Source of the DNA: a virus
Reading direction: 5' to 3' (one strand)
DNA length: 52,226 nt
Virus record (IMG/VR): IMGVR_UViG_3300028146_000004
Location: 1-52,226 of that record
The notes under the pieces: generated by a model
Told to the model about the DNA's origin: nothing
Seen by the model: the letters and a program-made list of their open reading frames with translations, nothing else
Database searches by the model: none
Program-made: the position numbers and the translations under genes
Part shown: positions 36,708 through 46,236 of the stretch, piece after piece
How the letters are laid out: each line of letters starts with the position of its first letter
How positions within the stretch are numbered: the stretch's first letter is position 1

Positions 36708-36892
36708 CTTGGCCGCACCCCTAATGCTCTCATTATCATTGGTGCGAGGTTGTTCTCACGCATGATTCGGTCTGCACGTCTCTGCAGCTTATCCACACGT
36801 GCGTCATCTGCCTCGATAGCCTCGAGCCGCTCCACTATTTCAGCGGCGTGCTGTTGCGGCTCAGGCCTGCTCCAGGGCAGCTTCCATCTCAT
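36704..36892 (-). CDS. Small charged helical protein, 62 aa
   Basis: 62 residues overlapping both neighbours by four bases. One long charged helix (HAAEIVERLEAIEADDARVDKLQRRADRIMREN), probably a coiled coil. It lies between two membrane proteins and may work with them in lysis. No family recognised. Confidence 0.65.
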   Translation of the reverse strand: MRWKLPWSRPEPQQHAAEIVERLEAIEADDARVDKLQRRADRIMRENNLAPMIMRALGVRPR

Positions 36893-37164
36893 GATGTTCG
36901 CCTCGCCTCTGCAGCGCGAACTCCGTTCGCCTGAGTTTTCAATTCTTCGATCGTGCGGACTGCCACTTCGACAGATGCTATGAGTTTGTCAAATTGCTCA
37001 TCGCGTTTGTCGAGGGCCTTACGAAGGTTCGCAATCAGCTCATCTTTGTCCTTGATACGTTGAATGTGCATCCAGCGTGGTACTAGGTAGCCTAGAGCTA
37101 TGGCAATAACGAACAGAGCAACCAGCGAGCTCGGTCCGTAGTTACCTAGCTCCACGCCAAACAT
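36889..37164 (-). CDS. Single-TM protein with coiled coil
   Basis: 91 residues. A membrane segment (SLVALFVIAIALGYLVP, about 13-29) is followed by a long charged helix (IQRIKDKDELIANLRKALDKRDEQFDKLIASVEVAVRTIEELK). This layout is frequent in proteins of actinophage lysis cassettes next to the lysin. Holin or anti-holin is possible. Confidence 0.65.
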   Translation of the reverse strand: MFGVELGNYGPSSLVALFVIAIALGYLVPRWMHIQRIKDKDELIANLRKALDKRDEQFDKLIASVEVAVRTIEELKTQANGVRAAEARRTS

Positions 37165-37173
37165 GCTTCCCCC

Positions 37174-37875
37174 TTAAAGTGCTATGACCGCTAGACCTCT
37201 GCGGAAGAAGTCTGTATTCGAAGCTGCTGTCGAAGACCTACGATACTTCATGGTGATCGTAGTAGCTCCAGGTGTCAGCCCGGTAAAGGTGGCTGAGGCC
37301 GTTATGGTGATGATGTTCGTGAAGGTGTCAGTACCAGCACTGACGATCATGTTCTGAGTCCAGATGCCAACCAGCGGGTCGTTTGCGTCGACAGGGCTTC
37401 TAGTGTTGGCACCAGACATGGCAACGTTGATCACACCACCCTGCGTAACGTTAGCTCCTGTGGAACTCAGGTACTGCATCTGCGCCGTAGCGAATACAAG
37501 AATCCTACCACTAGACCTGACAGGAACAGTAACCTGAGGGCCAATGGTAGTGAGGTCCTGGTAAGACGTGCTTGTGGCTGTCTCACCAGTTTGAATGAAG
37601 TCGCTGTACACGTATGGCACTTGGTGGAAGCCGGCGCCGCTGGACTCGAGAACTCCAAGTCCGTAGGAACCATCAGCTTGCTTGCCGAGCAGAACTTGAA
37701 CGACACCATTCGGGTCGGTTACTCGGATGGCGCCGCCCTTGACGGTAAGACCGCCTGCGTCGATCGAAGCATTCTGCAGTCGTGGAGATTGTTCGAGAAT
37801 CGCAACACGCCTCTGTAGGTCTGCAATGACCTGATCGATTGGCGCCGCGCCGGTATTGTACTTGTCATCAGCCAT
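37174..37875 (-). CDS. Minor tail/virion protein, 233 aa
   Basis: 233 residues from the ATG at 37875, preferred to the GTG at 37884 because GAGGGTGA lies at the right distance. The N-terminal helix (IDQVIADLQRRVAILEQS) is a likely trimer coil. The next segment, LTVKGGAIRVTDPNGVVQVLLGK, and a beta-rich C-terminus follow (TSYQDLTTIGPQVTVPVRSSGRILVFATAQM). The design is that of a tail-tip or fibre accessory protein. Receptor binding is inferred from position after the tail-tip proteins. Confidence 0.65.
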   Translation of the reverse strand: MADDKYNTGAAPIDQVIADLQRRVAILEQSPRLQNASIDAGGLTVKGGAIRVTDPNGVVQVLLGKQADGSYGLGVLESSGAGFHQVPYVYSDFIQTGETATSTSYQDLTTIGPQVTVPVRSSGRILVFATAQMQYLSSTGANVTQGGVINVAMSGANTRSPVDANDPLVGIWTQNMIVSAGTDTFTNIITITASATFTGLTPGATTITMKYRRSSTAASNTDFFRRGLAVIAL

Positions 37876-37886
37876 CTGACTCACCC

Positions 37887-38978
37887 TCAGACATCTGGAT
37901 CACCTTCAAAGACTAGGTCCGCTTCCTCCGTGTTGTCAGACGCCTGCGGCGTGAGGCTCCACTTCAAGAGCCGCTTGTAGCCGGAGAAACCATTGCCAGG
38001 CCAACGCGGATCCTTGATGACAACTCGACAAGTGTCACCAAGATTGTAGCTTCCGAACTCTGGAGTCAGGTTGCCTTTGACGGTAACCTTAATCACAGCA
38101 ATCGGAGGCCGCTTGATCTGTGATTGCTGCCGTGCAATTCCTTGAATCTGCGTAAGGTCGTCGAGGTCCTTACGAGACACTACTTGGTCATAGCGGGGGA
38201 AGCCTCCAGCCACAAGGTCAGTAGCGACAACCTCCGACACGAGCATGTCAGAGCCCTCACCGTTACCCATGACGAAGACGTTAGTACCTGCATCCGACAT
38301 GTACTCGGTCAAGTAGTACTGGGTGATGTTTCCTGGGTACTCAAACACATTCATGCCAGGCGACTGACCAACACCCAGTGTAGGATACCCTATGACCAGG
38401 TTCTTCTGGTAGTAGGTACCGGTCTTGGATACGCCAATGTACCAGTCGAATCCATCCACAGCGTCAGCGAGTCCTGACATGATGCCGTCGTAGTACTTGA
38501 AGTCGGTCGCGAGGACCGAAACATTCTTGGGCACCACCGTCGTGAATGCTCCAGGCACGATGACGTTGACGTTACTGTTGCCTGTATCAGACTGCATCTG
38601 AGTCCACAGCGAGGAGAAGATGTTACGCTGCTCCACTGCTGTGAACGTCGTGTCTTGACGAATGAGACGCTGCTTCGGGTACTGTTCGAAGCTAAGCGCA
38701 AACAACTGGACGGACTTGGACTGAGCTGAGTAGACACGGCTCCAGATGAATCCGTGCCAGATAGCAATCCCGTTACGCTCGACTGCAATCCAACAGCGCC
38801 CTGGTATGGACGCTGCAAGTAGGTCGGAGTTTTGCATACCGGTTTGGTCCAACTGGAACGTACCTTGCCACTGCCCGCCCTTGTTCATCTGCATGTCCAT
38901 GGTAACGCCGTAGCAAGCAATCTCTGCGAGTTGCTGCTCGCCGCCCATGGTGCCAAAGACGTAGCGGTAGTCGGTCAT
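37887..38978 (-). CDS. Minor tail/baseplate protein (Gp37-like)
   Basis: 363 residues. Starts with MTDYRYVFGTMGGEQQLAEIACYGVTMDMQMNKGGQWQGTF and has a repeated beta pattern, with QGIARQQSQIKRPPIAVIKVTVKG and LGDTCRVVIKDPRW near the end. This matches the general form of siphovirus tail-tip hub proteins of actinophages (the ReqiPepy6 Gp37-like group). It overlaps the endolysin gene by four bases. Confidence 0.7.
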   Translation of the reverse strand: MTDYRYVFGTMGGEQQLAEIACYGVTMDMQMNKGGQWQGTFQLDQTGMQNSDLLAASIPGRCWIAVERNGIAIWHGFIWSRVYSAQSKSVQLFALSFEQYPKQRLIRQDTTFTAVEQRNIFSSLWTQMQSDTGNSNVNVIVPGAFTTVVPKNVSVLATDFKYYDGIMSGLADAVDGFDWYIGVSKTGTYYQKNLVIGYPTLGVGQSPGMNVFEYPGNITQYYLTEYMSDAGTNVFVMGNGEGSDMLVSEVVATDLVAGGFPRYDQVVSRKDLDDLTQIQGIARQQSQIKRPPIAVIKVTVKGNLTPEFGSYNLGDTCRVVIKDPRWPGNGFSGYKRLLKWSLTPQASDNTEEADLVFEGDPDV

Positions 38979-39943
38979 GAGGTCTCAGTCGCCGCCGGCG
39001 TAGCAGGTCCAGACGTACCACTTCCTGAGCCCGTCACAGAGACGCTCACACTGTGCGTGTGGGCTACGAGCCCACCAGCCGGCGGCGTGAGCGCGGCGAT
39101 CATCGCCTTGATCTCGTCGAGTGCGACGAGCGCCTTGTCAGCTTTCTCGTTCGCGTTGTGCGCCGCTTCCCACGCGAAGGCTAGGGCGGTGTCGCGCTGC
39201 TGGCCAACGAAGCCCGCGTTGCCCTGCGTCAGTGCCCACGTGTTCGCGCCCGGTGAGGCGGCCCATTCCTCGGTACCCATGTCTCCTCCTAGTGCTGTCT
39301 TGAGATCGTCGAGCGAGCCCCGGAAGGCGTTCGCGTCGCTTGTTGTCTGTCCTGCGATCGTTGTGTTCGACCCGTACTGCAGGAAGAACACCGACTTGCT
39401 AACTGATGGCGACCATCGTGAGGACTGATCACCAGGGTAGACGCTCGGGTAGTGGCCCGAAGGATTGCTGCCGTAGTCCGATTGCCACCATCCGACTTCT
39501 TGTCCTGACAACGCAGCTCCATACACCCACTTTGGAGAATATCCAAAGCTTCGTGGCAAAGGGATCTTTCCCCCAGAAAGATCCGCCACGCGGTGGTGGA
39601 ACTCATTGATCTGGGCAATCGACGGAACCGTCTGGCCGCTGTAGAACGGTTCGTTGTCCGACTGACAGATGAAGTACGGGAAGTCTCGCCACCAAGGAAT
39701 GCGGGCATCCATCATCTGGATGTACCACGCTGCTTGGTTCCCGATCGACCGGTTGCCCCAGAGGACGTGGTACGTTCCGAGGATCTCACAGCCGAAGCCC
39801 TTCATTGCATTGAGCTTAGCTGCGGCTGTGGGATTCTCGTAGTAGTGGTCGCCGTCCGTGATCTTGCACGTGAAGAACGACAGGCCGTCGAGACTCGCTG
39901 GAGTGTCGTCGTGTGACGACGTATCCCATCCGAAGACCGTCAT
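38975..39943 (-). CDS. Endolysin, GH25-type lysozyme fold
   Basis: 322 residues. The catalytic barrel (about 1-200) has GWDTSSHDDTPASLDGLSFFTCKITDGDHY at the start, GTYHVLWG, and QSDNEPF with the Asp/Glu pair expected at the active site, and closes with FLQYGSNTTIAGQTTSDANAFRG. It hydrolyses peptidoglycan glycan strands. The C-terminus has a helical linker and a Thr/Ser/Gly-rich tail, without an obvious cell-wall binding repeat. Its position among tail-tip genes means it could also be a virion-associated lysin. Confidence 0.82.
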   Translation of the reverse strand: MTVFGWDTSSHDDTPASLDGLSFFTCKITDGDHYYENPTAAAKLNAMKGFGCEILGTYHVLWGNRSIGNQAAWYIQMMDARIPWWRDFPYFICQSDNEPFYSGQTVPSIAQINEFHHRVADLSGGKIPLPRSFGYSPKWVYGAALSGQEVGWWQSDYGSNPSGHYPSVYPGDQSSRWSPSVSKSVFFLQYGSNTTIAGQTTSDANAFRGSLDDLKTALGGDMGTEEWAASPGANTWALTQGNAGFVGQQRDTALAFAWEAAHNANEKADKALVALDEIKAMIAALTPPAGGLVAHTHSVSVSVTGSGSGTSGPATPAATETS

Positions 39944-40164
39944 GTCGTAGCCCCTGGAAAGACGTAACCCGCGATCGGCTCTACGTGCCGGCGGCCACCA
40001 TGTTGTACGTAGCTACAGTCGGTACAGTTGAAGTAGTGACCGTTGGGATCGTTCGCCTCGTCTTCAGGAACTAGTACGTCGTTCTCTTCGTCGTACGTGC
40101 CCCGGCCGGCAGCAACGCACAAAGCGTCATCGTCGCCAGTAAGCACAATATGATACTTGGCCAT
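39940..40164 (-). CDS. Small Cys-pair protein, 74 aa
   Basis: 74 residues overlapping the endolysin start by four bases. A CTDC pair and His residues (YFNCTDCSYVQHGGRRH) could bind zinc. Acidic in the first half. No family recognised. Confidence 0.65.
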   Translation of the reverse strand: MAKYHIVLTGDDDALCVAAGRGTYDEENDVLVPEDEANDPNGHYFNCTDCSYVQHGGRRHVEPIAGYVFPGATT

Positions 40165-40173
40165 GCCTCCCCC

Positions 40174-41292
40174 TTACAAGATGGTACCCAAGCCCGTACC
40201 AGGGTCAGTGCCTAGATCTGTGATCATGAAGTTTACAGGGTTAGTTGCCGTACCTGTAAAGTTAGCCGTGCCTGTGCCACCTGTAATCGCAACTGAGAAC
40301 AGTGCGGACAGAGACTGGTTAGCTCCTGGCACGTAGATACCGGCCAGAGGCGTTCCTTGGTATGGCGCAAACGAGGTCGAGACCTCATCGCCTGATTCAG
40401 CAATCTGCGTAGAACCCGTAGTCGCCGTACCTGCCGAGTTAACCCGAAGACGTCCTGCAACGCTCAGGTTCGCAGCACCGCCAGTGAAGTTCATACCATG
40501 TACCTGTAGCAGGTAGATGTTACCGTTGATGACAGGAACATTGTCCAAGCGGAGGACGCCGATCTCAGCACCCGTTGAGCTGTACGTAGTAGTACGCTGG
40601 ACACGTGCGATGACACCCTTCGGGCCGATCTTCTTCCAGGTCGTACCACCATCGTCGGTCTGCAGGATGCTCGTAGAGTCCGTCTCGTAGATGAGCTGAC
40701 CAGCGTTGACCGTACCTGCTGCTGGGCGCGTAGTGCTGGTACAGACGATCACACCACCCGTAGCTGCCAGATACGTACGCTTGTCCGTGATCTCGTTGTT
40801 GGTGATCGACGTGTCGTTGGCTACGATCGACACCTGCGCCAAGACGATTGAGTTGTTGGGAGCCGCTGGTGCCGAAGGCGAGGCAGCGGGAGTACCTGCA
40901 ACGACGACCAACGAGCTCGCATTGACTGAGCCTGAGTAGGCCTGATCCTGAACCTGGAAGCACACGATGTCAATGCGGTTCAAGGTAGGACTCGAAGCTC
41001 CAATGCTCAGCGTCACGTCAGCGTCGTTGAGGCAGCTGTAGACGCCCTGCTTAGTCCCTTCAGATCCAGGAACTGCAGCTGCTCCGGACTTGACGATTAC
41101 TGCCATCGACGGCGAGCCAGTCTGAGTGACCACCAAGGCGTTGCCAAGTCCTGGGTGCACACCTCCCCGAGCTACTAGGGAAGTGCTACCAGTCTTGCCA
41201 GCTACAAGCAACCCGTGCCAATCACGGAACTGCTCCGCTGTATGCGTCGCACCGGCGTTCTGGAGGAAGCCAGGTGGGTTGATAGCGGCCAT
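40174..41292 (-). CDS. Tail fibre/receptor-binding candidate, 372 aa
   Basis: 372 residues. The N-terminal 180 residues resemble actinophage minor tail proteins (AINPPGFLQNAGATHTAEQFRDWHGLLVAGK, NRIDIVCFQVQDQAYSG, VLAQVSIVANDTSITNNEITDKRTY). The C-terminal 150 residues are beta-rich, Gly/Thr-rich and lack Cys, as in a fibre tip. Likely a baseplate-attached fibre involved in host recognition. Confidence 0.72.
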   Translation of the reverse strand: MAAINPPGFLQNAGATHTAEQFRDWHGLLVAGKTGSTSLVARGGVHPGLGNALVVTQTGSPSMAVIVKSGAAAVPGSEGTKQGVYSCLNDADVTLSIGASSPTLNRIDIVCFQVQDQAYSGSVNASSLVVVAGTPAASPSAPAAPNNSIVLAQVSIVANDTSITNNEITDKRTYLAATGGVIVCTSTTRPAAGTVNAGQLIYETDSTSILQTDDGGTTWKKIGPKGVIARVQRTTTYSSTGAEIGVLRLDNVPVINGNIYLLQVHGMNFTGGAANLSVAGRLRVNSAGTATTGSTQIAESGDEVSTSFAPYQGTPLAGIYVPGANQSLSALFSVAITGGTGTANFTGTATNPVNFMITDLGTDPGTGLGTIL

Positions 41293-41295
41293 AGT

Positions 41296-42807
41296 CTACC
41301 TCCAAGCCGATCTGTACGAAACGGTTAGCTGAGTCGTTCCTGGTGTGCCACTAGCTGCACCGAACGCAATGTTGTTCACACCAGGGTTAAGGAAGAACCA
41401 GTTTGGCGCCTGTAACGTATTTCGCCTATTGATGTTACCATTCAGGTACACCGTCTTGTCGCGTGTGTTGACGGTTAGCGTATCACTTGCTGACAGTGAC
41501 GTGATGAACAGCATGCTCTGACCGGTCGTAGTGTTCGTTACGATCGGATTGTCACACGGCCCCTGAATGACGTACTGTACAGGCGTAGGACGGTTACCTA
41601 TGTTGGTCAGGTTAAATGAGGTACCCGGAAGCGCTCCGCCGCCAAAGTCTACGTTGAACCCGATACCCTCATCTTGCTCGGCCTGATCCCAGGATAGGAT
41701 AGGTGCCACGTTCGTGTTGCCCGCATTGCGGACTGCATTGATCTTAAATCCGCCAGCAGCTGTAACAGCACCATCGAATGCTTCGACGTTGAAGGCTGCA
41801 GGCTCAGCCGTACCCTGTGCCCAAACCTTAGCACGGAACGCGCTTGTCGTTGCTACGCCCTGACCCTGCTCAAGCTCGACACGAACGTTGATCAGCGAGG
41901 CTGCCGTCAATCCACCAACAGTAGTCGCAGCGACGAGAGAAGAGTTGACGCTTGCCACCGTCTTGCTCAAAGCTATCTGAATCGTGTTCGAGGTCGTCCA
42001 GATGAGCTCGGCCCGGTAGTAGTTGCTCGCGTCCACTGCACGTACGTCAAGCAGCGCAGAGATGCTACCGCCCGTAGGTGTAGCAGATAGGAACAGGCCC
42101 TGAACGTACGCGTAGTGGTTTACTACAGCCGTCACGTTAGGCTGTGCTGTGTATACCGTCGTGGTAGACGCGTTGAGAGTGATCTTGGCCTTAGTACCGT
42201 CAGTGGAGAAGTCTGCCGCTGTGCCTGTCAAGGTGTAGGTGTGACCAGTGTCTGCGGTACCCAAGCCGCTCGCCGTGACACGAGAATACGTGTCACGGAA
42301 CGTAACGAAGTTCAACCCGTTGCCAGCTACGCCACCGTAGGCAATGATCGTCGAGGTCAGGTTCGCATCGTAGATTCGAGGGTCCTCGGCATACAAAGCG
42401 CACTGCATGCTTGTGCACCCAATACGTCGAGCTGTGTCCCAATCGTAGTGAACACCTCGAGGCTTAACGAAGAGCAGCCTCTCTGCTACTGAGCCCGGAC
42501 GGAAGTAGAATGGGATCGGTGATTGCACCGGCGCGTAGTTCGCCTTGAGGCTATCGAGGTATCCTTCGATGTTCGACGTGTCGCCATACACCATCCCCTC
42601 GACGATGATGTCGCGGCCCTTCTCGAGCTCGGCGTCGATAAAGCTACCGTCTGCTCCTTCGTGGTCGCGCACTGTCTCTCGATACGGAGCATTGTCCAGT
42701 CCTGACACGCGCGATACGTCGAAGTACGGCGGCAGCGACGTGAGCACACCAAGCCGGACTCCAGTGTCATTCAACTGGAACTCGTACTCGTTAAGTCCTA
42801 TGGCCAC
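41296..42807 (-). CDS. Distal tail (Dit)-like protein, 503 aa
   Basis: 503 residues, four bases after the next gene's start in reverse order. The N-terminus (LGVLTSLPPYFDVSRVSGLDNAPYRETVRDHEGADGSFIDAELEKGRDIIVEGMVYG) has the Dit signature of a tail-adaptor domain, followed by YEDPRIYD-like sequence and a large inserted beta domain (about 165-385). It would form the ring linking tail tube and tip. Stands directly after the tape-measure gene as usual. Confidence 0.8.
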   Translation of the reverse strand: MAIGLNEYEFQLNDTGVRLGVLTSLPPYFDVSRVSGLDNAPYRETVRDHEGADGSFIDAELEKGRDIIVEGMVYGDTSNIEGYLDSLKANYAPVQSPIPFYFRPGSVAERLLFVKPRGVHYDWDTARRIGCTSMQCALYAEDPRIYDANLTSTIIAYGGVAGNGLNFVTFRDTYSRVTASGLGTADTGHTYTLTGTAADFSTDGTKAKITLNASTTTVYTAQPNVTAVVNHYAYVQGLFLSATPTGGSISALLDVRAVDASNYYRAELIWTTSNTIQIALSKTVASVNSSLVAATTVGGLTAASLINVRVELEQGQGVATTSAFRAKVWAQGTAEPAAFNVEAFDGAVTAAGGFKINAVRNAGNTNVAPILSWDQAEQDEGIGFNVDFGGGALPGTSFNLTNIGNRPTPVQYVIQGPCDNPIVTNTTTGQSMLFITSLSASDTLTVNTRDKTVYLNGNINRRNTLQAPNWFFLNPGVNNIAFGAASGTPGTTQLTVSYRSAWR

Positions 42808-45569
42808 TACCTACCCCCTGCCAACAAGAACCCGAGCTCCATCGCGTGCCGCTTCGGATCGATCTCCTGGGTGGTGATGTTGATGTTCTGGTTGTACGCC
42901 GTATTGTTGTTGCTCGCGCCAGCTGTGAGAGTGTTACCTGCGTTCAGTGCTGCGCCTCCTGCAGAGTACCCCAATGCCGCATTCTGCGAAGCCATACCGT
43001 CTGCGAGGTCTCTCACCAGATGCTGTCCAGCGTAGTACAAACTTCCCTGACCCGACAACGGACCCTTCTTCGCTGGCGAGAATGGGAAGAAGTCCTTTAC
43101 AGCCTGAGCGACCTTCTTCAACGTGCCAGGCAAGGCTTCCGCCTTATCCTTGATGCCATTGATGAGACCCTCAAGCAAGTGCTTGCCTGCGTCATACAAC
43201 CACTTTGGCGCATCCGCGAAGAAGTCTGTAATGGCTGCCTTAGCCTCCTCGAACGCAAGCTTGATGATGGCCTTAAAGTCCTTGAACTTGTCCTTCACCC
43301 ATTGCCAGTGCTCCCCCCAGTCCTTGAACCAGTGGATGATGTCGCGGATGATATCGATCAGCCAGATGACGACAAGGCCGATGCCGATGATCGCTCCGAC
43401 GAACACTGTGATGATAGCAATGATCGGACCACCCAAAGCTACGAGTAGGAGGCCTGTGATGACTGCTGCGATGATGGCAAACCACTTGCCCAGGAACATC
43501 AGGCCGTGAATCACCATGTCGACTGTGTCCTTGTGCTCGTGGTAGAACTGTACGAGGTATGTGAACACAGGCTTGACGACGTGGTCGATGACCCAGCCAA
43601 CCATCTTGAAGGCCTCTACCAAACCATCCTTGACGATGTTCGCCACCTGCTTGGCTGAGCCAATGAACTCGCTGTCGAACTTCTGCTGCAGCTCCTTAAT
43701 GACTGGCGCGACCTTCTGCTCGATGACGTCAGCTAGTCTCTGAAGCGGAGGCAGGATGTACTTCTCGAACGCGTCCTTGACAGCCTTGCCGAATGGTACG
43801 ATTACACCAGTCCAGAAGTGCTCAACAGTAGCGGCCGAGCGGGCAATGATGTCCCGGAAGGCCTTGCTTCTCTCGTATGCTACGACGAATATTCCGCCCA
43901 GAGCTATGAGGCCAAGGACGAGCCCTGCTACAGCACCTACGAGGATGAAGAAGCCTGTACCCGCAGTGACAACAGCCGCCGCAATACCTGCGAGGGCTCC
44001 AATCACGATGAGCATGACGCCGCCGACGATCGACAGCACCGACACCAACGCTATGCCAAGAACGATCCATTTCTGCGTGGCTGGACTCAGGTTGTTGAAC
44101 GAGTCGGCGATCTTGTTCAGCCAATGCAGTAGGCCGACCAGGTACGGGTTGACAATCTGCCCGACAGTGATCTTGATGACGTCGAACTTGTTCTTGAGCA
44201 GCTGAGTCTGAGCCGCGACGGTATTACTCATCGTCGCGTAGGCTTGACCGAACTGCCCATTAGCATTCTGCATGTCGTGCAAGAAGCCAATGTAGTCGTT
44301 CAGCTCACCTGGCTTGAGGAGGACCTGGTCCAAGAACCGTCGAGCCTGAATCGTGCCGCCTGCACCCTTGAAGATATCAACCAACGCTCCGACTCGATCT
44401 GCGTTGGGAAGCTTGTTGAGGTAGTCCGAGAGACCCTTCAGGATCTGCTCGAGCGGCAACATGTTGCCCTTGACATCGCGAACCTTGATGCCGAGATTCT
44501 CCATGTTGTTGACGGACTTCGGATTCGAGATCGCGTCGAGCGCACGAGCGAATGACGTAGAAGCCATCGCGGCGCTCAGACCGTTACGAGTCAAGTATGC
44601 TAGACCAGCCGCAACCTCTTGGAAGTCCTGACCAGCGCGAGTCGCCGATGGGACGACACGACCGAACACAGATGCGAACTCGCCGTAGGTACCAACACCC
44701 TTACGCACCAGCTGGAACTGAATGTCGAGGATGTCGTTGACTTTCTCTATTGGCAAGTTGAAGGCGTTCAAGATCGGGATGGTGCCCCGAGTGGCGTCCT
44801 GCAGCGACACCTGACCAGCGACTGCTGTCTTCGCAAAGCCTTCAAGCAGGATAGTTGCCTGCTGCAAGTTAGCACTAGTCGACGAGAAGATGTCGTACAG
44901 AGCTGGCTGAACCTCTTCGAGGGGCACGGCGATCGTGCGTGCGACCTTCAAGCCTGTGTCGGAGATCTGCTTCAGGCTTGCATCGAAGCCATCAACCTGG
45001 GTCTTGGTCAGAGCAACCTGACGCGCATACTCATTCGCGGCATTGGCTGCCGAGAAGAGCATAGCAACACCTAGGCCTCCGGCCAACGCCAAGCCGGAGC
45101 CTACAGTGACAAGCGTTGCAGAGATTTGGTGTAGACCGTTGGCAAACCTAACGCTGGCCCTGTGGGTGCGTTCGAACTCAGACGCTTGCTGTCGCAACTG
45201 GCCAGTGAAGACCGACATCTCCTTGTTGGCCAGCTTATTAGCTCGCTCGAGGTCAGCTGCCTGTGCACGGAGAGCACGAGCATTCTGCATTACACCTTCG
45301 ATGCGTGCAGCAGAAGCTCCAGTGCCCCGCATTGCTGCTGCCCTGTTCGCCTCCAGGGTAGCCTTGTTACGAAGTATGTTAATCTGTCGCGTAGCCGCAA
45401 GCGACTTCTCAGCTTGCTCCTGCTGGAGGATTGAGGCGCGCTGGCGAAGTTGCTGAGCCTGCGCAAGAGCGCCAGCGCGCCCCAGCTCACGACCGAACCC
45501 TCGAACAACACGAGACGCCTCGTCACGAGCCTTGAGGACGAGGTAAATGTTTCGGGTTGCGAGAGCCAT
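42807..45569 (-). CDS. Tape measure protein, TP901-like
   Basis: 920 residues, the longest gene of the tail module. An N-terminal coiled region (1-130), then the TP901-type core (about 190-400, with LQQATILLEGFAKTAVAGQVSLQDATRG and FARALDAISNPKSVNNMENLGI), a run of membrane-like helices (about 490-580 and 685-740), and a Gly/Asn-rich C-terminus. Its length sets the tail length (roughly 1.5 angstrom per residue in this class, so a tail near 130-140 nm). It also helps DNA cross the host membrane. Confidence 0.93.
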   Translation of the reverse strand: MALATRNIYLVLKARDEASRVVRGFGRELGRAGALAQAQQLRQRASILQQEQAEKSLAATRQINILRNKATLEANRAAAMRGTGASAARIEGVMQNARALRAQAADLERANKLANKEMSVFTGQLRQQASEFERTHRASVRFANGLHQISATLVTVGSGLALAGGLGVAMLFSAANAANEYARQVALTKTQVDGFDASLKQISDTGLKVARTIAVPLEEVQPALYDIFSSTSANLQQATILLEGFAKTAVAGQVSLQDATRGTIPILNAFNLPIEKVNDILDIQFQLVRKGVGTYGEFASVFGRVVPSATRAGQDFQEVAAGLAYLTRNGLSAAMASTSFARALDAISNPKSVNNMENLGIKVRDVKGNMLPLEQILKGLSDYLNKLPNADRVGALVDIFKGAGGTIQARRFLDQVLLKPGELNDYIGFLHDMQNANGQFGQAYATMSNTVAAQTQLLKNKFDVIKITVGQIVNPYLVGLLHWLNKIADSFNNLSPATQKWIVLGIALVSVLSIVGGVMLIVIGALAGIAAAVVTAGTGFFILVGAVAGLVLGLIALGGIFVVAYERSKAFRDIIARSAATVEHFWTGVIVPFGKAVKDAFEKYILPPLQRLADVIEQKVAPVIKELQQKFDSEFIGSAKQVANIVKDGLVEAFKMVGWVIDHVVKPVFTYLVQFYHEHKDTVDMVIHGLMFLGKWFAIIAAVITGLLLVALGGPIIAIITVFVGAIIGIGLVVIWLIDIIRDIIHWFKDWGEHWQWVKDKFKDFKAIIKLAFEEAKAAITDFFADAPKWLYDAGKHLLEGLINGIKDKAEALPGTLKKVAQAVKDFFPFSPAKKGPLSGQGSLYYAGQHLVRDLADGMASQNAALGYSAGGAALNAGNTLTAGASNNNTAYNQNINITTQEIDPKRHAMELGFLLAGGR

Positions 45570-45577
45570 GTCTGCTC

Positions 45578-45811
45578 CTAGCTTACCTTGTTCTTAGACC
45601 GTTCAAGCTCCGCCTTCCTCTGATCCGCTAGGAGGACCTGCTCGAGCAAGTATACGAAGTACGCATCTTGATCACGTAGTCCACCTGCTTGTGGAAGACA
45701 CCCCGTAGCTAGACAAAGTCTGACTAGGCTGAGTACCTCTTGCACTTCCAGATCCATCGGCCGACTCATTACTATGGCTGTGTGGATCCGAAAGGTCAGA
45801 GGTGGAATTAT
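45578..45811 (-). CDS. Frameshift extension of tail assembly chaperone
   Basis: After a -1 slip at the GGGAAAA heptamer (45817 to 45811) reading continues for 77 residues to the stop at 45578. The last 63 of these, beginning at an internal ATG at 45769, contain MDLEVQEVLSLVRLCLATG and VYLLEQVLLADQRKAELERS. The fused product would be about 219 residues, the G-T type chaperone needed for tail assembly. The 63-aa segment could also start on its own, but the slippery site and exact frame relation argue for frameshifting. Confidence 0.8.
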   Translation of the reverse strand: MIPPLTFRIHTAIVMSRPMDLEVQEVLSLVRLCLATGCLPQAGGLRDQDAYFVYLLEQVLLADQRKAELERSKNKVS

Positions 45812-46236
45812 TTTCCCTTAGCATCTACCCCTGGAGACTCTTTGGACTGCTTCTCGAAGTCGTTCATCTCGCCGATGAGCGTCGTGATCTCCTGGCCGAC
45901 GCGCGGGTCGAGCTGACGGATGTGTTCGACGTTCTGGAAGTTGAGCTTGTTACCATGCTCGTCCTCCAGGTTGTGATCCATGACGCACTTCTGGATCTCG
46001 AGAATGTTCGCTGCCTCGGAGACCATGGCGATCTCCGCGTCGACGTTGCCGACGGCTTCGGTAGCAAACTTCATCTTCATCGCCTCGGAGTCCTTGGCCA
46101 TCTTCTCGCCATAAGACATCCGACGGAGTTCGATCCAACCTTCCTCGGATGCCGGCGTTGTGTCCGTGGCATCCGCAGCAGGCAGCGTCGTGAGACTGCG
46201 ACGCTCTGTGAGCTTTGAAACTGTTGCCCTTGGCAT
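45808..46236 (-). CDS. Tail assembly chaperone (G-like)
   Basis: 142 residues from the ATG at 46236 behind GGAGGGTGAAA. Helical and charged (GWIELRRMSYGEKMAKDSEAMKMKF, VDAEIAMVSEAANILEIQKC), directly upstream of the tape measure. It ends at a TAA one codon after the slippery GGGAAAA, so most ribosomes stop here and a minority make the longer fusion. The upstream ATG at 46341 overlaps a hairpin and is not used. Confidence 0.82.
   Translation of the reverse strand: MPRATVSKLTERRSLTTLPAADATDTTPASEEGWIELRRMSYGEKMAKDSEAMKMKFATEAVGNVDAEIAMVSEAANILEIQKCVMDHNLEDEHGNKLNFQNVEHIRQLDPRVGQEITTLIGEMNDFEKQSKESPGVDAKGK
45811..45817 (-). promoter_or_regulatory. Programmed -1 frameshift site GGGAAAA
   Basis: On the minus strand the codons AAG GGA AAA TAA contain the heptamer G GGA AAA in the X XXY YYZ form. 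Slipping back one base enters the exact frame of the downstream 63-aa segment. Confidence 0.8.

Noticed and set aside
45578-45769. Independent 63-aa gene
   Set aside because: An ATG at 45769 exists, but the GGGAAAA slippery site and uninterrupted -1 frame from the upstream gene fit the usual tail-chaperone frameshift better.
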